Shown: positions 1 through 7,633, counted from the stretch's first letter. The stretch is 13,080 bases of DNA from Syntrophaceae bacterium UBA5744 (GCA_002419215.1 DIFQ01000063.1:1-13080); one strand, 5' to 3'. Notes: generated from the letters alone by a model not told the origin. Made by a program: numbers and translations.

Positions 1-104
1 AAAACCTATTTTGGACAGATGTGAGGTATCCTTGTATATGCTATATAAATCATCAACCTTTTTCTTAATTAGAATGCAAAGTCCAGAGACTGTTTTTGGG
101 CTGG
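1..104. other. AT-rich left edge, no gene seen
   Basis: This stretch lies beyond the mod stop codon and is AT-rich (the first 60 bases hold 19 G or C by hand count), unlike the genes to its right. I see no open frame, RNA gene or convincing terminator. A TA-rich run near 31-50 (TTGTATATGCTATATAAATC) could be promoter-like, but there is nothing in the window for it to drive. The low GC fits the edge of acquired DNA. Confidence 0.5.
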
Positions 105-2726
105 TCATATCTCGAACACCTTCAGCACTTCATCCCCATAGTGATTGATGACCTTTACTGCGATTTTACCGGACTCGGGTTTATCGAATGGCTGGCTTGT
201 CGTGCTGTATAAACTGCTCCATGCAGCCTCGTCAATATCCGCTCGCAGGGCCCGTTTTAGCTTGTCGTAGGGTTCGTCTGCCCCTGTGAAGTAGGCATGC
301 CGCACAAAGAAGCTCTCACCATTGTATTCCGTGTCGATAAACCAACAGGCGATGTCCTCGGTGGAGGCGCTTCGAATCTGTCCTGTCGTCGGGTCATAGA
401 CATCGACGCCCTTGATCTTTGCGACGATCTGTCCGTTCTTTTGCTTTTTTATCTCCACATCCGGCTCGCCGAAGACCATAAACAGGTTTCCCGCGCCGGT
501 CTTCTTGAGCAGTTCCTCGCCCATCACCAGGTCGTGATTCATCCGGGCGGGCAGGACCGTCAGCTTCCCGTATCGCTTTACCTCTTCGGCGACGTGCGGG
601 TCAAAAGCGAATCCGCAGACAATGAGTATATCGAAACCAACACCTTGCACGGCTTCCTTTGCCGCTTCTTTTACCTGAAGCGGGCCGACCGTACCGTGTT
701 CAGGGCCGATGGAGACGGCTACACGCCGGGTCTTTCCTTCTGCATCGGTGTATTCGCCCGAGGCATGCAGCCAGGCCCCGGCATAAGCCTCGAGGCGGTC
801 AAATTTCAGCCGTTCCTTCTTGCGAGTGTTTTGGACTCCCGCCTTCCTGAGGTTGTCGAGAATCATCGTGACGAAGTCCTGCTGTTTTTTGGCTTCCTGC
901 TCCGTAACCGTCCCATCCTGATTTTTATCGGATGTAGAGAGCACGCGATGCGGCGAAAGGCTCTCCACCGAGAAAGGCCCGCACACCCGTATCCGCTTGT
1001 TGTCTTCGTAGGGCTGGTCGTATAGAGTTTCTCTGTCGGCATGACGGGCAATGACAGCGTCGATCTGCTCCTTGGTTATGCCTTTCTTGATGTCCGGATT
1101 GTTTGCAATGGATTTTAGCGTGATGTGAGGAACGCACTTGTAAACAAAGCCTCTGCGGATGTCATTTTCCGTTTTGTATTTGGGGGGCATTTTGCCGGTC
1201 AGTTCCGTTTCCTTCTTGATACCCTCCGGTGAATCGGCAAGTAAGTAGTAGGGATATCTGGCCGCCATGAGGCGTGTGCGAGCCAGTGCAGCGGCGACAC
1301 GGCTGGTGTCACATGTGATCCAGCGACGTCCCCACTGCTCTGCGACATAAGCTGTGGTGCCGCTGCCGCAGGTAGGATCAAGTACGAGATCACCTGGGTC
1401 GGTGGTCATGAGGAGACAGCGCTCGATGACTTTCGTGACGGTCTGCACGACATAAAGTTTTGGATCTACAAAACCCGCCTGTGTCGTATCCATCCAGACG
1501 TTGGTTAATGGCTGAACAGCAAAGTCATCGAAAAATCGAACATATTGAATCTGGTTCGCTGTAAGCTCAATTCTATATGCTTGTGCCAACCTTTCCATCC
1601 CAGACACAGTTGTTTTCCAATGCGAACGCGTACCAGGATGAAATGATTTTTCTCTAAAAACAAAGTTGACTGTTCCTGACGGCGTCGGTCCTTGAGAAGT
1701 CAAGTTGTCAAGTCGATACAAACGCGCTGATGCAGGTAGGGAGATCTCATTGCGGCGTTCTTCGGTTGTAAGTGGTCGACGATTACCGTCGCTTTCTTCA
1801 ATGTAATTGAAACCCCATCCGCCTGTCGCTCGGGGATCTTTAGGTAAATAGAGTTGGCGATACTTGAGAGAATTCCTATTTTTCGCATACCATAAAACAG
1901 TATCAGCAACCGAGCCGATATAATCTGCTGTTTGCGAGCTTGTGGTTAGAAAGGATACTTCGGCTATGAAGTTCTCACTCCCAAACACTTCGTCCAATAC
2001 GCACCGCACTAGATGAACATTCTCGTCGCCGATCTGTACAAACAGACTCCCTGTCTCTGTGAGTAGGTCCCGGGCAATGACAAGGCGGTCGCGCAAATAT
2101 GCGAGATAGGAATGAATGCCCAGCTTCCAGGTATCCCGAAAGGCGCGCACCTGTTCGGGCTGGCGGGTCGCATCCTCGGCTTTTCCATCCTTAACGTCTC
2201 TTTTGCGCGTGCTCACCTGCCAGTTTGAGCCGAACTTGATTCCGTAGGGCGGGTCGATGTAGATCGTCTGTACCTTGCCCTTGAGCCCTTCCTTTTCGGC
2301 AAGCGAGGTCATCACCAGCAGCGAATCGCCGAGGATGAGGCGATTGGACCAATTCTGCTCGTGATGGTAGAAATCGACTTTCTTGCTGAAATCGGCCGGT
2401 CCTCCATTGAAGTCTGCAAAGAGATTGACCTGGCTGTCGGCGGACTGCTCCTTGCGGGGCAGGGCGTTGATAATCGCCTGCGGGTGAATCTTCTCCTGGA
2501 TGTATATGGGCACCACAGGGATTGCGAGGTCTTCACGGTCCTGCTCGTCCTTTCCCTTCCAAACCAGTTGCGGATCAAGGGAGGGATCTCGAGGATAAAG
2601 CATGGTCTTCGGGGAAAGCTCTTCGGCGGCCACGAAGTCGCGCAGTTCCTCGGTGGGGATGTTGGCTCGTTTGTCCTTGTGGCGGATGGATTCGACCTTC
2701 GTCGGAGTCGTTTTCTTCTTGGCCAT
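105..2726 (-). CDS. mod: Type III restriction-modification system methyltransferase (Mod), adenine-N6 specific
   Basis: Transfers a methyl group from S-adenosylmethionine to adenine N6 in one strand of an asymmetric site and provides target recognition for the Mod/Res complex. The 873-residue product shows the beta-class motif order: catalytic motif IV DPPY at residues 158-161, then a variable region (about 250-430) taken as the target-recognition domain, then the cofactor motif DPTCGSGTT at 450-458. Beyond about residue 500 there are some 370 further residues without a motif I recognise, ending in a region (about 800-873) that from memory recurs in large relatives. The ATG start is supported by GAGGG eight bases upstream. 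It lies 16 bases after the res stop, so the two are co-transcribed with res first. The recognition-domain DNA is much more AT-rich than its flanks. No frameshift is visible, so it is probably active. Confidence 0.93.
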   Translation of the reverse strand: MAKKKTTPTKVESIRHKDKRANIPTEELRDFVAAEELSPKTMLYPRDPSLDPQLVWKGKDEQDREDLAIPVVPIYIQEKIHPQAIINALPRKEQSADSQVNLFADFNGGPADFSKKVDFYHHEQNWSNRLILGDSLLVMTSLAEKEGLKGKVQTIYIDPPYGIKFGSNWQVSTRKRDVKDGKAEDATRQPEQVRAFRDTWKLGIHSYLAYLRDRLVIARDLLTETGSLFVQIGDENVHLVRCVLDEVFGSENFIAEVSFLTTSSQTADYIGSVADTVLWYAKNRNSLKYRQLYLPKDPRATGGWGFNYIEESDGNRRPLTTEERRNEISLPASARLYRLDNLTSQGPTPSGTVNFVFREKSFHPGTRSHWKTTVSGMERLAQAYRIELTANQIQYVRFFDDFAVQPLTNVWMDTTQAGFVDPKLYVVQTVTKVIERCLLMTTDPGDLVLDPTCGSGTTAYVAEQWGRRWITCDTSRVAAALARTRLMAARYPYYLLADSPEGIKKETELTGKMPPKYKTENDIRRGFVYKCVPHITLKSIANNPDIKKGITKEQIDAVIARHADRETLYDQPYEDNKRIRVCGPFSVESLSPHRVLSTSDKNQDGTVTEQEAKKQQDFVTMILDNLRKAGVQNTRKKERLKFDRLEAYAGAWLHASGEYTDAEGKTRRVAVSIGPEHGTVGPLQVKEAAKEAVQGVGFDILIVCGFAFDPHVAEEVKRYGKLTVLPARMNHDLVMGEELLKKTGAGNLFMVFGEPDVEIKKQKNGQIVAKIKGVDVYDPTTGQIRSASTEDIACWFIDTEYNGESFFVRHAYFTGADEPYDKLKRALRADIDEAAWSSLYSTTSQPFDKPESGKIAVKVINHYGDEVLKVFEI

Positions 2727-2742
2727 GCGCGATTCCCTCTGG

Positions 2743-5727
2743 TTACATCGACTGCGACTGTTTCAGGAAGCCGCGGATGAGATTCTGAGTGTTCCACGGA
2801 TCAGCGACTTCGATGAATGCCCAGCGGCCGAAGCCGCCGTGATTGTTAATGGCCGGCACCCATAGCGTGCGGGCCGTAGCGACCTTTGCCGCCTTATCCT
2901 TTTTCTTCTCGCCCGTTACTTCCACGATCAGATTGAGCAGATCATCCGGTCCGTGGCCGTCGTCGATACAGGCGATGAAGTCGGGGAGATAGTTTCTCTC
3001 TTCGCCATTCAGCGTGAAGGGGATGGCAAACCCGAGATTGTGGTTCTTGACGTAGCGGAAGACCTCGGGCATATCTTCGAGGGCTTCGGCCATTTTCTGC
3101 TCCCATGACTCCGTATCGGCGACAACGTGAGAAATGTGACATTTGACATCGCTGGTGGCAAAAACCGGCCGTGTCGTGTCGAAATCAACGTGACGGGTAG
3201 AACCGATCGTATCATATGGGCGCGGGATGGGCTTGAGTGCGGCCGTACCGTCCGTCGAGGCGACGATGGCCTTGTAGATGCGGTCGGAGGCATCGTGTGC
3301 AAACTCGATCAGCATCAATAGTTGCGGGAAGGTGTTGTCCTTCAGCGTGAGGCATTCGTCAAGCCAGCGTTTGGCGATGCCCAGCAGTTGAGGAAAGAGC
3401 CAAGGCTTGTCGTTGCCGTCATCGTCGCGGAAGTATTTCTCCAGCGTGTACTTGGCCAGCATGAAGGCTACTTCGTTTGGTCGGCGGCGCTTGAGATCGT
3501 CGAGTGTGTGGATGCTGGATTCGCCGACAATCGGATCGAGTTGGACCCTGGTTGGAATATCGGCAGTAGACAGCGACAGCTTGGATGCCTCGTTGAAGGT
3601 TGCACTGAGGCGTTCTCCGGCAACGTCGTAGCGATAACCGAGTAGCCGAGGAAAGGTAATTTCGCAGGCGATACGGCTTTCGAGGGCCCGGACGCGGGTT
3701 GGCAGCGGCCCGGGTTTGGGCTCCTTCGTCGCTCCGCTGCAGGGGATGAAGGAAAACGGCACACCATAGACCTCGGCATACTCGGGCTCAAAACGACCCT
3801 TATCATTGGCTGCATAGCTCATGCGCCGTAAGGCGCGGCCGACGACCTGCTCGCACAGCAGTTGCGTTCCGAATGCGCGCACACCGAGAATGTGGGTAAC
3901 AGTCTGCGCATCCCAGCCCTCGGTTAGCATCGAAACGCTGACCACGCACTTCACATGCTCACCCAGCTTTCCGGCCTTGCCGACGGTATTCATCACCTCT
4001 CGCAGGAGGTCTTCATCAGTGAGGTTCTCGGCATCGCGACCAGGGAAGCGGGTGCGGTACTCGGCCTTGAACTCGCTGATTTCATGAGCGGCAATTTTCT
4101 TGAAGTCGTCGCTCATCGCATCACCGGATTCGAGTTGCTGGCTGTCCACCAGTATCGTGTTCGGACGCTGCAACCACTTGCCATTTCCGTCATCGTTGCG
4201 GAATATGGGTAATTGCCCTGCCTGAACGATGGTCTGATCACCTATTTTCTTTTCCCATCCGGCTATGAAATCGAAGACGAGCTTGGAGACGTTGGTGTTG
4301 TTGCAGACGACAATGAAGACGGGAGGCGTAATGCCGCGATCTCTGGCCTCTGCATTTTGCTCCCAGAGTTGGTAGTGTTTCTCGTAGTTGCTGTAGAGGC
4401 TGTGCAAGGCCCCTTGCAGCTCCACGGGCAGCTTGGGTTCTCCCGACAGGGCATCGGTTTTGCGCCCCTTCTTGGGCAAATCCTCCCGGATACGCAACCA
4501 GAGATCCCGGTAGGTGGGCTGCTCACCAGTCATGGAGTCATCGGCTACCGGGACGCGAGGGACCTTGACGATTCCCGCTTCTATTGCGTCGATGAGAGAG
4601 AAATCGGAAACGACCCACGGAAAGAGCGTGCCTTCCGGGTAGCCCGAACCGCGCAAGAAAAATGGTGTGGCTGAAAGATCGTAGATGGTCTTTACACCGA
4701 TTTTGGCTTTCACCGCCTCGATGCCCGAGATCCAGACGCGGGCCTCTTCGTCGCGCTGCTTGGCTTCGATACGCTCATCACCTTTAAGGGTTTCATCCTC
4801 GCCGTCGGGTTTGCGGCGGTAGCAGTGATGGGCTTCGTCGTTGATGACTATGATGTTTTTCTTGGTGCTTAGCTCGCGGCAAACGCGGCGTACCATCTGG
4901 TCGGGGGTCTCTGTGAATGCATTTGACTGTCCATCGGCGAGGATAGACTTTGTGATCTTTCCAGCGGTGACTTTCTCTCTTAGTTGGAAAGCGTGGAAAT
5001 TGGTGATTAGGATCTTGGCCTGCCTGAGTTGCTCCATTTGCTGGGCGGAAACGATGTCGCGCTTGCGGTAGTAATTTTCAGGATCATTAGGCAGCAGTAC
5101 CCGCAGCCTGTCGCGGATGGTGATACCGGGCGTGATAATCAGGAAGGTATCGGAAAAACGTGGGTCCTGCGGATTGGCGCGCTTATTAAGCGTGTGCCAG
5201 GCGATGAGCATGGCCATGACAACCGTCTTGCCGGACCCCGTGGCCATCTTGAAGGCCATGCGAGGCAGGCCGGGATTCGAGGTGTCATTGGCCTCGCGAA
5301 TCGCATTCTCGATCCATGCATCGCTGTATTTTTTTGCAACTTCGGTTATGTAGATGGCGGTTTCAAGGGCTTCGTTCTGGCAGAAAAAGAGCTTTTTCTC
5401 GCGTTCGGGGTCAGTCCAATACGAAATTAGTCGTGCCGTGGTAGGTGTCACACCGAGGTAGCCGCCTTTGCGCCACATCTCGACACGGCGGCGGATACTG
5501 TTAACCAGCTTGTTTTCCTCGATGCGATCCTGTGTCCACTCCGTATCGAAGAGCGCTTGCTGTGCAGCACCTTTCTTCTTCGGGCGGGCAATAGGCACGA
5601 AATAGGAACTGATCCGGCGACCTTCAACGACTTCGTTCGTGATTCCCTCATCGGTAAATCGGAAGTGGCGGGTCGGCTCGTGAAAGGGCGAGTTGATGAT
5701 TGGGTTTTCAATGACGACCTGTGGCAT
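2743..5727 (-). CDS. res: Type III restriction enzyme Res subunit (SF2 helicase/translocase plus nuclease)
   Basis: ATP-dependent motor and endonuclease of a type III system; it acts with Mod to cleave unmodified DNA. The 994-residue protein has helicase superfamily 2 motifs in order: Walker A ATGSGKT at 162-168, DEAH at 297-300, SAT at 352-354, LTEGWDAQ at 601-608 and QVVGRALRR (motif VI) at 627-635. Near the C-terminus comes a candidate nuclease site, PDF at 915-917 and IVEVTGE at 934-940. The canonical PD-(D/E)xK lysine would fall at Thr938, and nearby lysines start at 941. I recall a Res family labelled BPTD_3080 with this layout, but did not verify that. The ATG start at 5727 has AGG-type ribosome-binding sequence (tcAGGcctt) upstream and no better alternative. 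It precedes mod in the operon, whereas the classic EcoP1/EcoP15 order is mod then res. The frame is intact. Confidence 0.93.
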   Translation of the reverse strand: MPQVVIENPIINSPFHEPTRHFRFTDEGITNEVVEGRRISSYFVPIARPKKKGAAQQALFDTEWTQDRIEENKLVNSIRRRVEMWRKGGYLGVTPTTARLISYWTDPEREKKLFFCQNEALETAIYITEVAKKYSDAWIENAIREANDTSNPGLPRMAFKMATGSGKTVVMAMLIAWHTLNKRANPQDPRFSDTFLIITPGITIRDRLRVLLPNDPENYYRKRDIVSAQQMEQLRQAKILITNFHAFQLREKVTAGKITKSILADGQSNAFTETPDQMVRRVCRELSTKKNIIVINDEAHHCYRRKPDGEDETLKGDERIEAKQRDEEARVWISGIEAVKAKIGVKTIYDLSATPFFLRGSGYPEGTLFPWVVSDFSLIDAIEAGIVKVPRVPVADDSMTGEQPTYRDLWLRIREDLPKKGRKTDALSGEPKLPVELQGALHSLYSNYEKHYQLWEQNAEARDRGITPPVFIVVCNNTNVSKLVFDFIAGWEKKIGDQTIVQAGQLPIFRNDDGNGKWLQRPNTILVDSQQLESGDAMSDDFKKIAAHEISEFKAEYRTRFPGRDAENLTDEDLLREVMNTVGKAGKLGEHVKCVVSVSMLTEGWDAQTVTHILGVRAFGTQLLCEQVVGRALRRMSYAANDKGRFEPEYAEVYGVPFSFIPCSGATKEPKPGPLPTRVRALESRIACEITFPRLLGYRYDVAGERLSATFNEASKLSLSTADIPTRVQLDPIVGESSIHTLDDLKRRRPNEVAFMLAKYTLEKYFRDDDGNDKPWLFPQLLGIAKRWLDECLTLKDNTFPQLLMLIEFAHDASDRIYKAIVASTDGTAALKPIPRPYDTIGSTRHVDFDTTRPVFATSDVKCHISHVVADTESWEQKMAEALEDMPEVFRYVKNHNLGFAIPFTLNGEERNYLPDFIACIDDGHGPDDLLNLIVEVTGEKKKDKAAKVATARTLWVPAINNHGGFGRWAFIEVADPWNTQNLIRGFLKQSQSM

Positions 5728-5804
5728 AAGGCCTGACCTTTGGACCAGTTAGCAGGTTGTTTCCATTATGGGAATAAACACCAAGGTCACAGCAAGAAAA
5801 ACCC

Positions 5805-5833
5805 TTGACTTTGTAGCACAATATTCGTAAAAG
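5805..5833 (+). promoter_or_regulatory. Candidate rightward promoter overlapping the res promoter
   Basis: TTGACT (5805-5810, five of six to consensus) is followed after 17 bases by TAAAAG (5828-5833, four of six). Transcription would start near 5840 and run straight into the strong terminator at 5902-5950, giving an RNA of about 110 bases with no start-to-stop gene, or an attenuated leader for the lysozyme gene at 5968. It overlaps the leftward candidate promoter, so the two could interfere. Confidence 0.3.
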
Positions 5834-5837
5834 ACAA
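5810..5837 (-). promoter_or_regulatory. Candidate promoter for the res-mod operon
   Basis: On the minus strand TTGTCT (5837-5832) and TACAAA (5815-5810) are 16 bases apart, each matching the sigma-70 consensus at four of six positions. The start of res is about 80 bases downstream. The boxes overlap a divergent plus-strand candidate. This is consensus matching by eye only. Confidence 0.3.
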
Positions 5838-5901
5838 TAGACAATTTCGAGCGGCCAGACCGCCATACCTACTTCCTGAAAAGGGTGAATAGAGGCTCAC
5901 G

Positions 5902-5953
5902 AAGCCCGGTTTCCGGGGACGAAAAGTCCCCGGAGCCGGGCTTTTTTTATTTT
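5902..5953 (+). terminator. Strong Rho-independent terminator upstream of the lysozyme gene
   Basis: The left arm AAGCCCGG (5902-5909) and CCGGGGAC (5913-5920) pair with GTCCCCGG (5926-5933) and CCGGGCTT (5936-5943), giving 16 base pairs around a GAAAA loop with a small internal loop, followed by the T-rich run TTTTTTTATTTT. The direction is rightward. It ends only about 15 bases before the lysozyme start, an odd position: it either ends a short leader RNA, belongs to a lost upstream gene, or blocks antisense transcription into the restriction operon. Confidence 0.85.
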
Positions 5954-5967
5954 CCGGTGCGGGCGCC

Positions 5968-6444
5968 ATGAACGAGAGGCTCAAAGACATCCTGGGCAGG
6001 CACGAGGGCAGGCGCCGCTTTCCCTACGATGACGCCGACGGCCGGCAGATCGGGCCCCGGAAGCGGACGATCAAGGGCAGGCTCACGATCGGCAAGGGCC
6101 GAAACCTTGAGGCCGTGGGCCTTTCCGACGACGAGATCGAGCACCTCTTCGAAAACGACATCCGGCGGGCCGTTGCCGGGGCCCGGCGTCTCCTCCGAAA
6201 TTTCGATTCTCTCTCCGAGAACCGGCAAATCGTCGTTGTGAGCCTGGTCTACATGATGGGCGAGACGGGCTTTGCGGCCTGGACGGATACGCGCAGGCAC
6301 ATCGAGGCGGGCCGCTTCGAGGAGGCGGCCCGGCACATCGAGAAATCGAAGATGTATGCGCAACTGGGCGGGGACCCTCCCGGGACGGACGACGGGAAAC
6401 TGGAGCGTCCCGAGGAGCTCGCCCGGATGATGCGCGAGGGCTGA
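5968..6444 (+). CDS. Phage-type lysozyme (GH24, T4-like muramidase), putative endolysin
   Basis: Predicted to hydrolyse the N-acetylmuramic acid to N-acetylglucosamine bond of peptidoglycan. The 158-residue product follows the T4 lysozyme plan: catalytic Glu13 in HEG, acidic residue Asp22 in YDDADG, then Thr40 in LTIGKGRNL, with about 13 extra residues before TIG that I recall from many phage endolysins. The second half carries the signature YMMGETGFAAWTDTRR (residues 94-109), close to MGETGVAGFTNSLR of T4, and ends RPEELARMMREG where the family has RA...M..G. There is no signal peptide or membrane segment, so export would need a holin, and none is seen here. The ATG is preceded by a GC-rich sequence (GCGGGCGCC) without a clear ribosome-binding site. 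A strong terminator stands just upstream and a GC-rich hairpin just downstream. The setting suggests a prophage remnant. Confidence 0.88.
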   Translation: MNERLKDILGRHEGRRRFPYDDADGRQIGPRKRTIKGRLTIGKGRNLEAVGLSDDEIEHLFENDIRRAVAGARRLLRNFDSLSENRQIVVVSLVYMMGETGFAAWTDTRRHIEAGRFEEAARHIEKSKMYAQLGGDPPGTDDGKLERPEELARMMREG

Positions 6445-6457
6445 ATACACCACCGGA

Positions 6458-6490
6458 GGCCCCCGGCTTTGCCTTTGGCGGCCGGGGGCC
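6458..6490 (+). terminator. GC-rich intergenic hairpin between lysozyme and hydrolase genes
   Basis: GGCCCCCGGC (6458-6467) pairs perfectly with GCCGGGGGCC (6481-6490), and a small inner GCC-TTT-GGC stem forms in the loop. No T run follows (ACACAAAACG), so it may be an mRNA-stability or pausing structure rather than a true terminator. It begins 14 bases after the lysozyme stop and ends 19 bases before the next start. Confidence 0.5.
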
Positions 6491-6509
6491 ACACAAAACG
6501 AGAGGCGCC

Positions 6510-7202
6510 ATGCTCGAACTCAAGCCCGGTGACTGCTTCGTCGTGAAAACCGATTCCTGGGCGGCCGGGGCCATCAACTGGGGCCAGGCCCTCTGGTCGC
6601 AGGACAACCGCGCAGAGTTCAACCACGCGGGGATTGTTGTCTCAGCCGATGGGACCACCTTCGAGAGCCTGAAGCGGATCGGCCACTATTCTCTCGGCCA
6701 GTATGCAGGCAGCCGAATCCTGATCGTGCGCTACGAGGAGATGACCCCCGAGCGCTTCTGGTTCGGCTACGGCCAGGTCAAACGCTACGACGGCAGGATT
6801 TACCCCTTCTGGCGGCTGCCGCTTCACCTGATCAACGCGGCGAAGTTCATCCATTGGTCCTTCCCCGTGTGCTCGGAGCTGATGGGCCGCTTCCTGAACG
6901 CTTCCGGGATCACGCCCAACACGGGCTGGGGGACAACACCCGACGGCTGGGCGGATCTAGAATGCCTATGGGGTCGCGTCTTTCAACATGCCCGCCTTCT
7001 CTGGTCCCCACACTCAAAACCCCGCTCTCTTCCGAAACGGAGAATATTCATATTTCAAGAAGAATTTTGTCCACAATCTGCTATCCCAAAACGGCCGCAT
7101 CGGCCAACCAAGCGGATATTCCCGCCGAATTCAAGCTCCCCATGCATAATAGCACGGTCCGGCGGGGGCATCCGCCGCTGCGCGATTATCGTATCGCACT
7201 GA
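6510..7202 (+). CDS. Permuted NlpC/P60 papain-like hydrolase (YiiX/YaeF-like), C-terminal extension doubtful
   Basis: Probably a cysteine amidase or peptidase of the permuted NlpC/P60 group, perhaps acting on the cell wall; the substrate cannot be told from sequence. The first 165 or so residues carry the family plan: LKPGDCFVV at 4-12, NHAGIVV with His39, and FPVCSELMG with Cys121, so the His precedes the Cys as expected for the permuted fold, then GTTPDGWADL at 141-150. The start has AGAGG four bases upstream. After about residue 172 the product becomes basic and proline-rich and is encoded across a sequence closely resembling the terminator at 7666-7695. I infer that the natural end was near 6990-7030 and the last 50-60 residues are read-through after loss of a stop or a small indel. 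It follows the lysozyme by 65 bases in the same direction, which fits a lysis or tail-associated phage module. Confidence 0.72.
   Translation: MLELKPGDCFVVKTDSWAAGAINWGQALWSQDNRAEFNHAGIVVSADGTTFESLKRIGHYSLGQYAGSRILIVRYEEMTPERFWFGYGQVKRYDGRIYPFWRLPLHLINAAKFIHWSFPVCSELMGRFLNASGITPNTGWGTTPDGWADLECLWGRVFQHARLLWSPHSKPRSLPKRRIFIFQEEFCPQSAIPKRPHRPTKRIFPPNSSSPCIIARSGGGIRRCAIIVSH
7016..7043 (+). repeat. Decayed near-copy of the 7666 terminator
   Basis: The sequence AAAACCCCGCTCTCTTCCGA and the bases after it align with 7663-7688 (AAAAGCCCCGCGTCTCTTCC...), differing by missing single G residues and point changes that break the stem. The shared flank ACAC(T/G)CAAAA lies just upstream in both. It falls inside the hydrolase reading frame, suggesting that this part of the frame was once untranslated DNA. 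Confidence 0.5.
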
Positions 7203-7236
7203 TTTCATTAGCTCTATGATTGCGGAGGCACCGGGC

Positions 7237-7629
7237 ATGCCTCATGCTCCCATGCAGTCGCGAAGGAAGAAAGAATGGCGAGAGATGGGGTGCATGTCAT
7301 TTCTGAAAATTCTGGATGTCGACGTTCGATTCATACGAAAAGCGGCGGGCAGCGATTTTGCGACCGAGCTGCGCCGCGATATTGAAGCACTTCACGCAAG
7401 TCCTGTCGAAGTGAAGGGGTTGCCCTACGGTAAATCCGACATCGTCGATCTGATATGCACCATAGAGACCTGTAAAAGGAAATGCCTGAACGGAGAGATC
7501 AGCGCCAAACGGCTCTACCGCGATGTGGATTATGCCCTCAGCCTGTTCAAGATTAAACACCCCGGATTCGATTATCTGAAGGACCCGGTTCTGAACGCCT
7601 ACTACTCGTATGGAAACCCGCCTTGTTGA
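7237..7629 (+). CDS. Hypothetical protein of about 130 residues
   Basis: I do not recognise this gene. The frame is open from 7216; I chose the ATG at 7237 because GGAGG (7224-7228) stands eight bases before it, whereas 7216 has no such site. A third option is the ATG at 7294 (MSFLKILDVD), where the more protein-like sequence begins. The product is soluble, with no signal peptide or membrane segment. It is mixed-charge and probably helical, with a cysteine pair in ICTIETCKRKC and an aromatic tail ending YYSYGNPPC. The start lies shortly after the hydrolase stop, and the gene ends before a convergent hairpin pair. It might be the third gene of the phage-derived cluster, but nothing in the sequence ties it to lysis. 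Confidence 0.5.
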   Translation: MPHAPMQSRRKKEWREMGCMSFLKILDVDVRFIRKAAGSDFATELRRDIEALHASPVEVKGLPYGKSDIVDLICTIETCKRKCLNGEISAKRLYRDVDYALSLFKIKHPGFDYLKDPVLNAYYSYGNPPC

Positions 7630-7633
7630 ACTG

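Noticed and set aside
5947..6658. Minus-strand frames of 181 and 191 codons opposite the lysozyme and hydrolase genes
   Set aside because: They are antisense to clearly conserved GH24 and NlpC/P60 motifs, are Arg/Pro/Ala-rich and have no recognisable domain.
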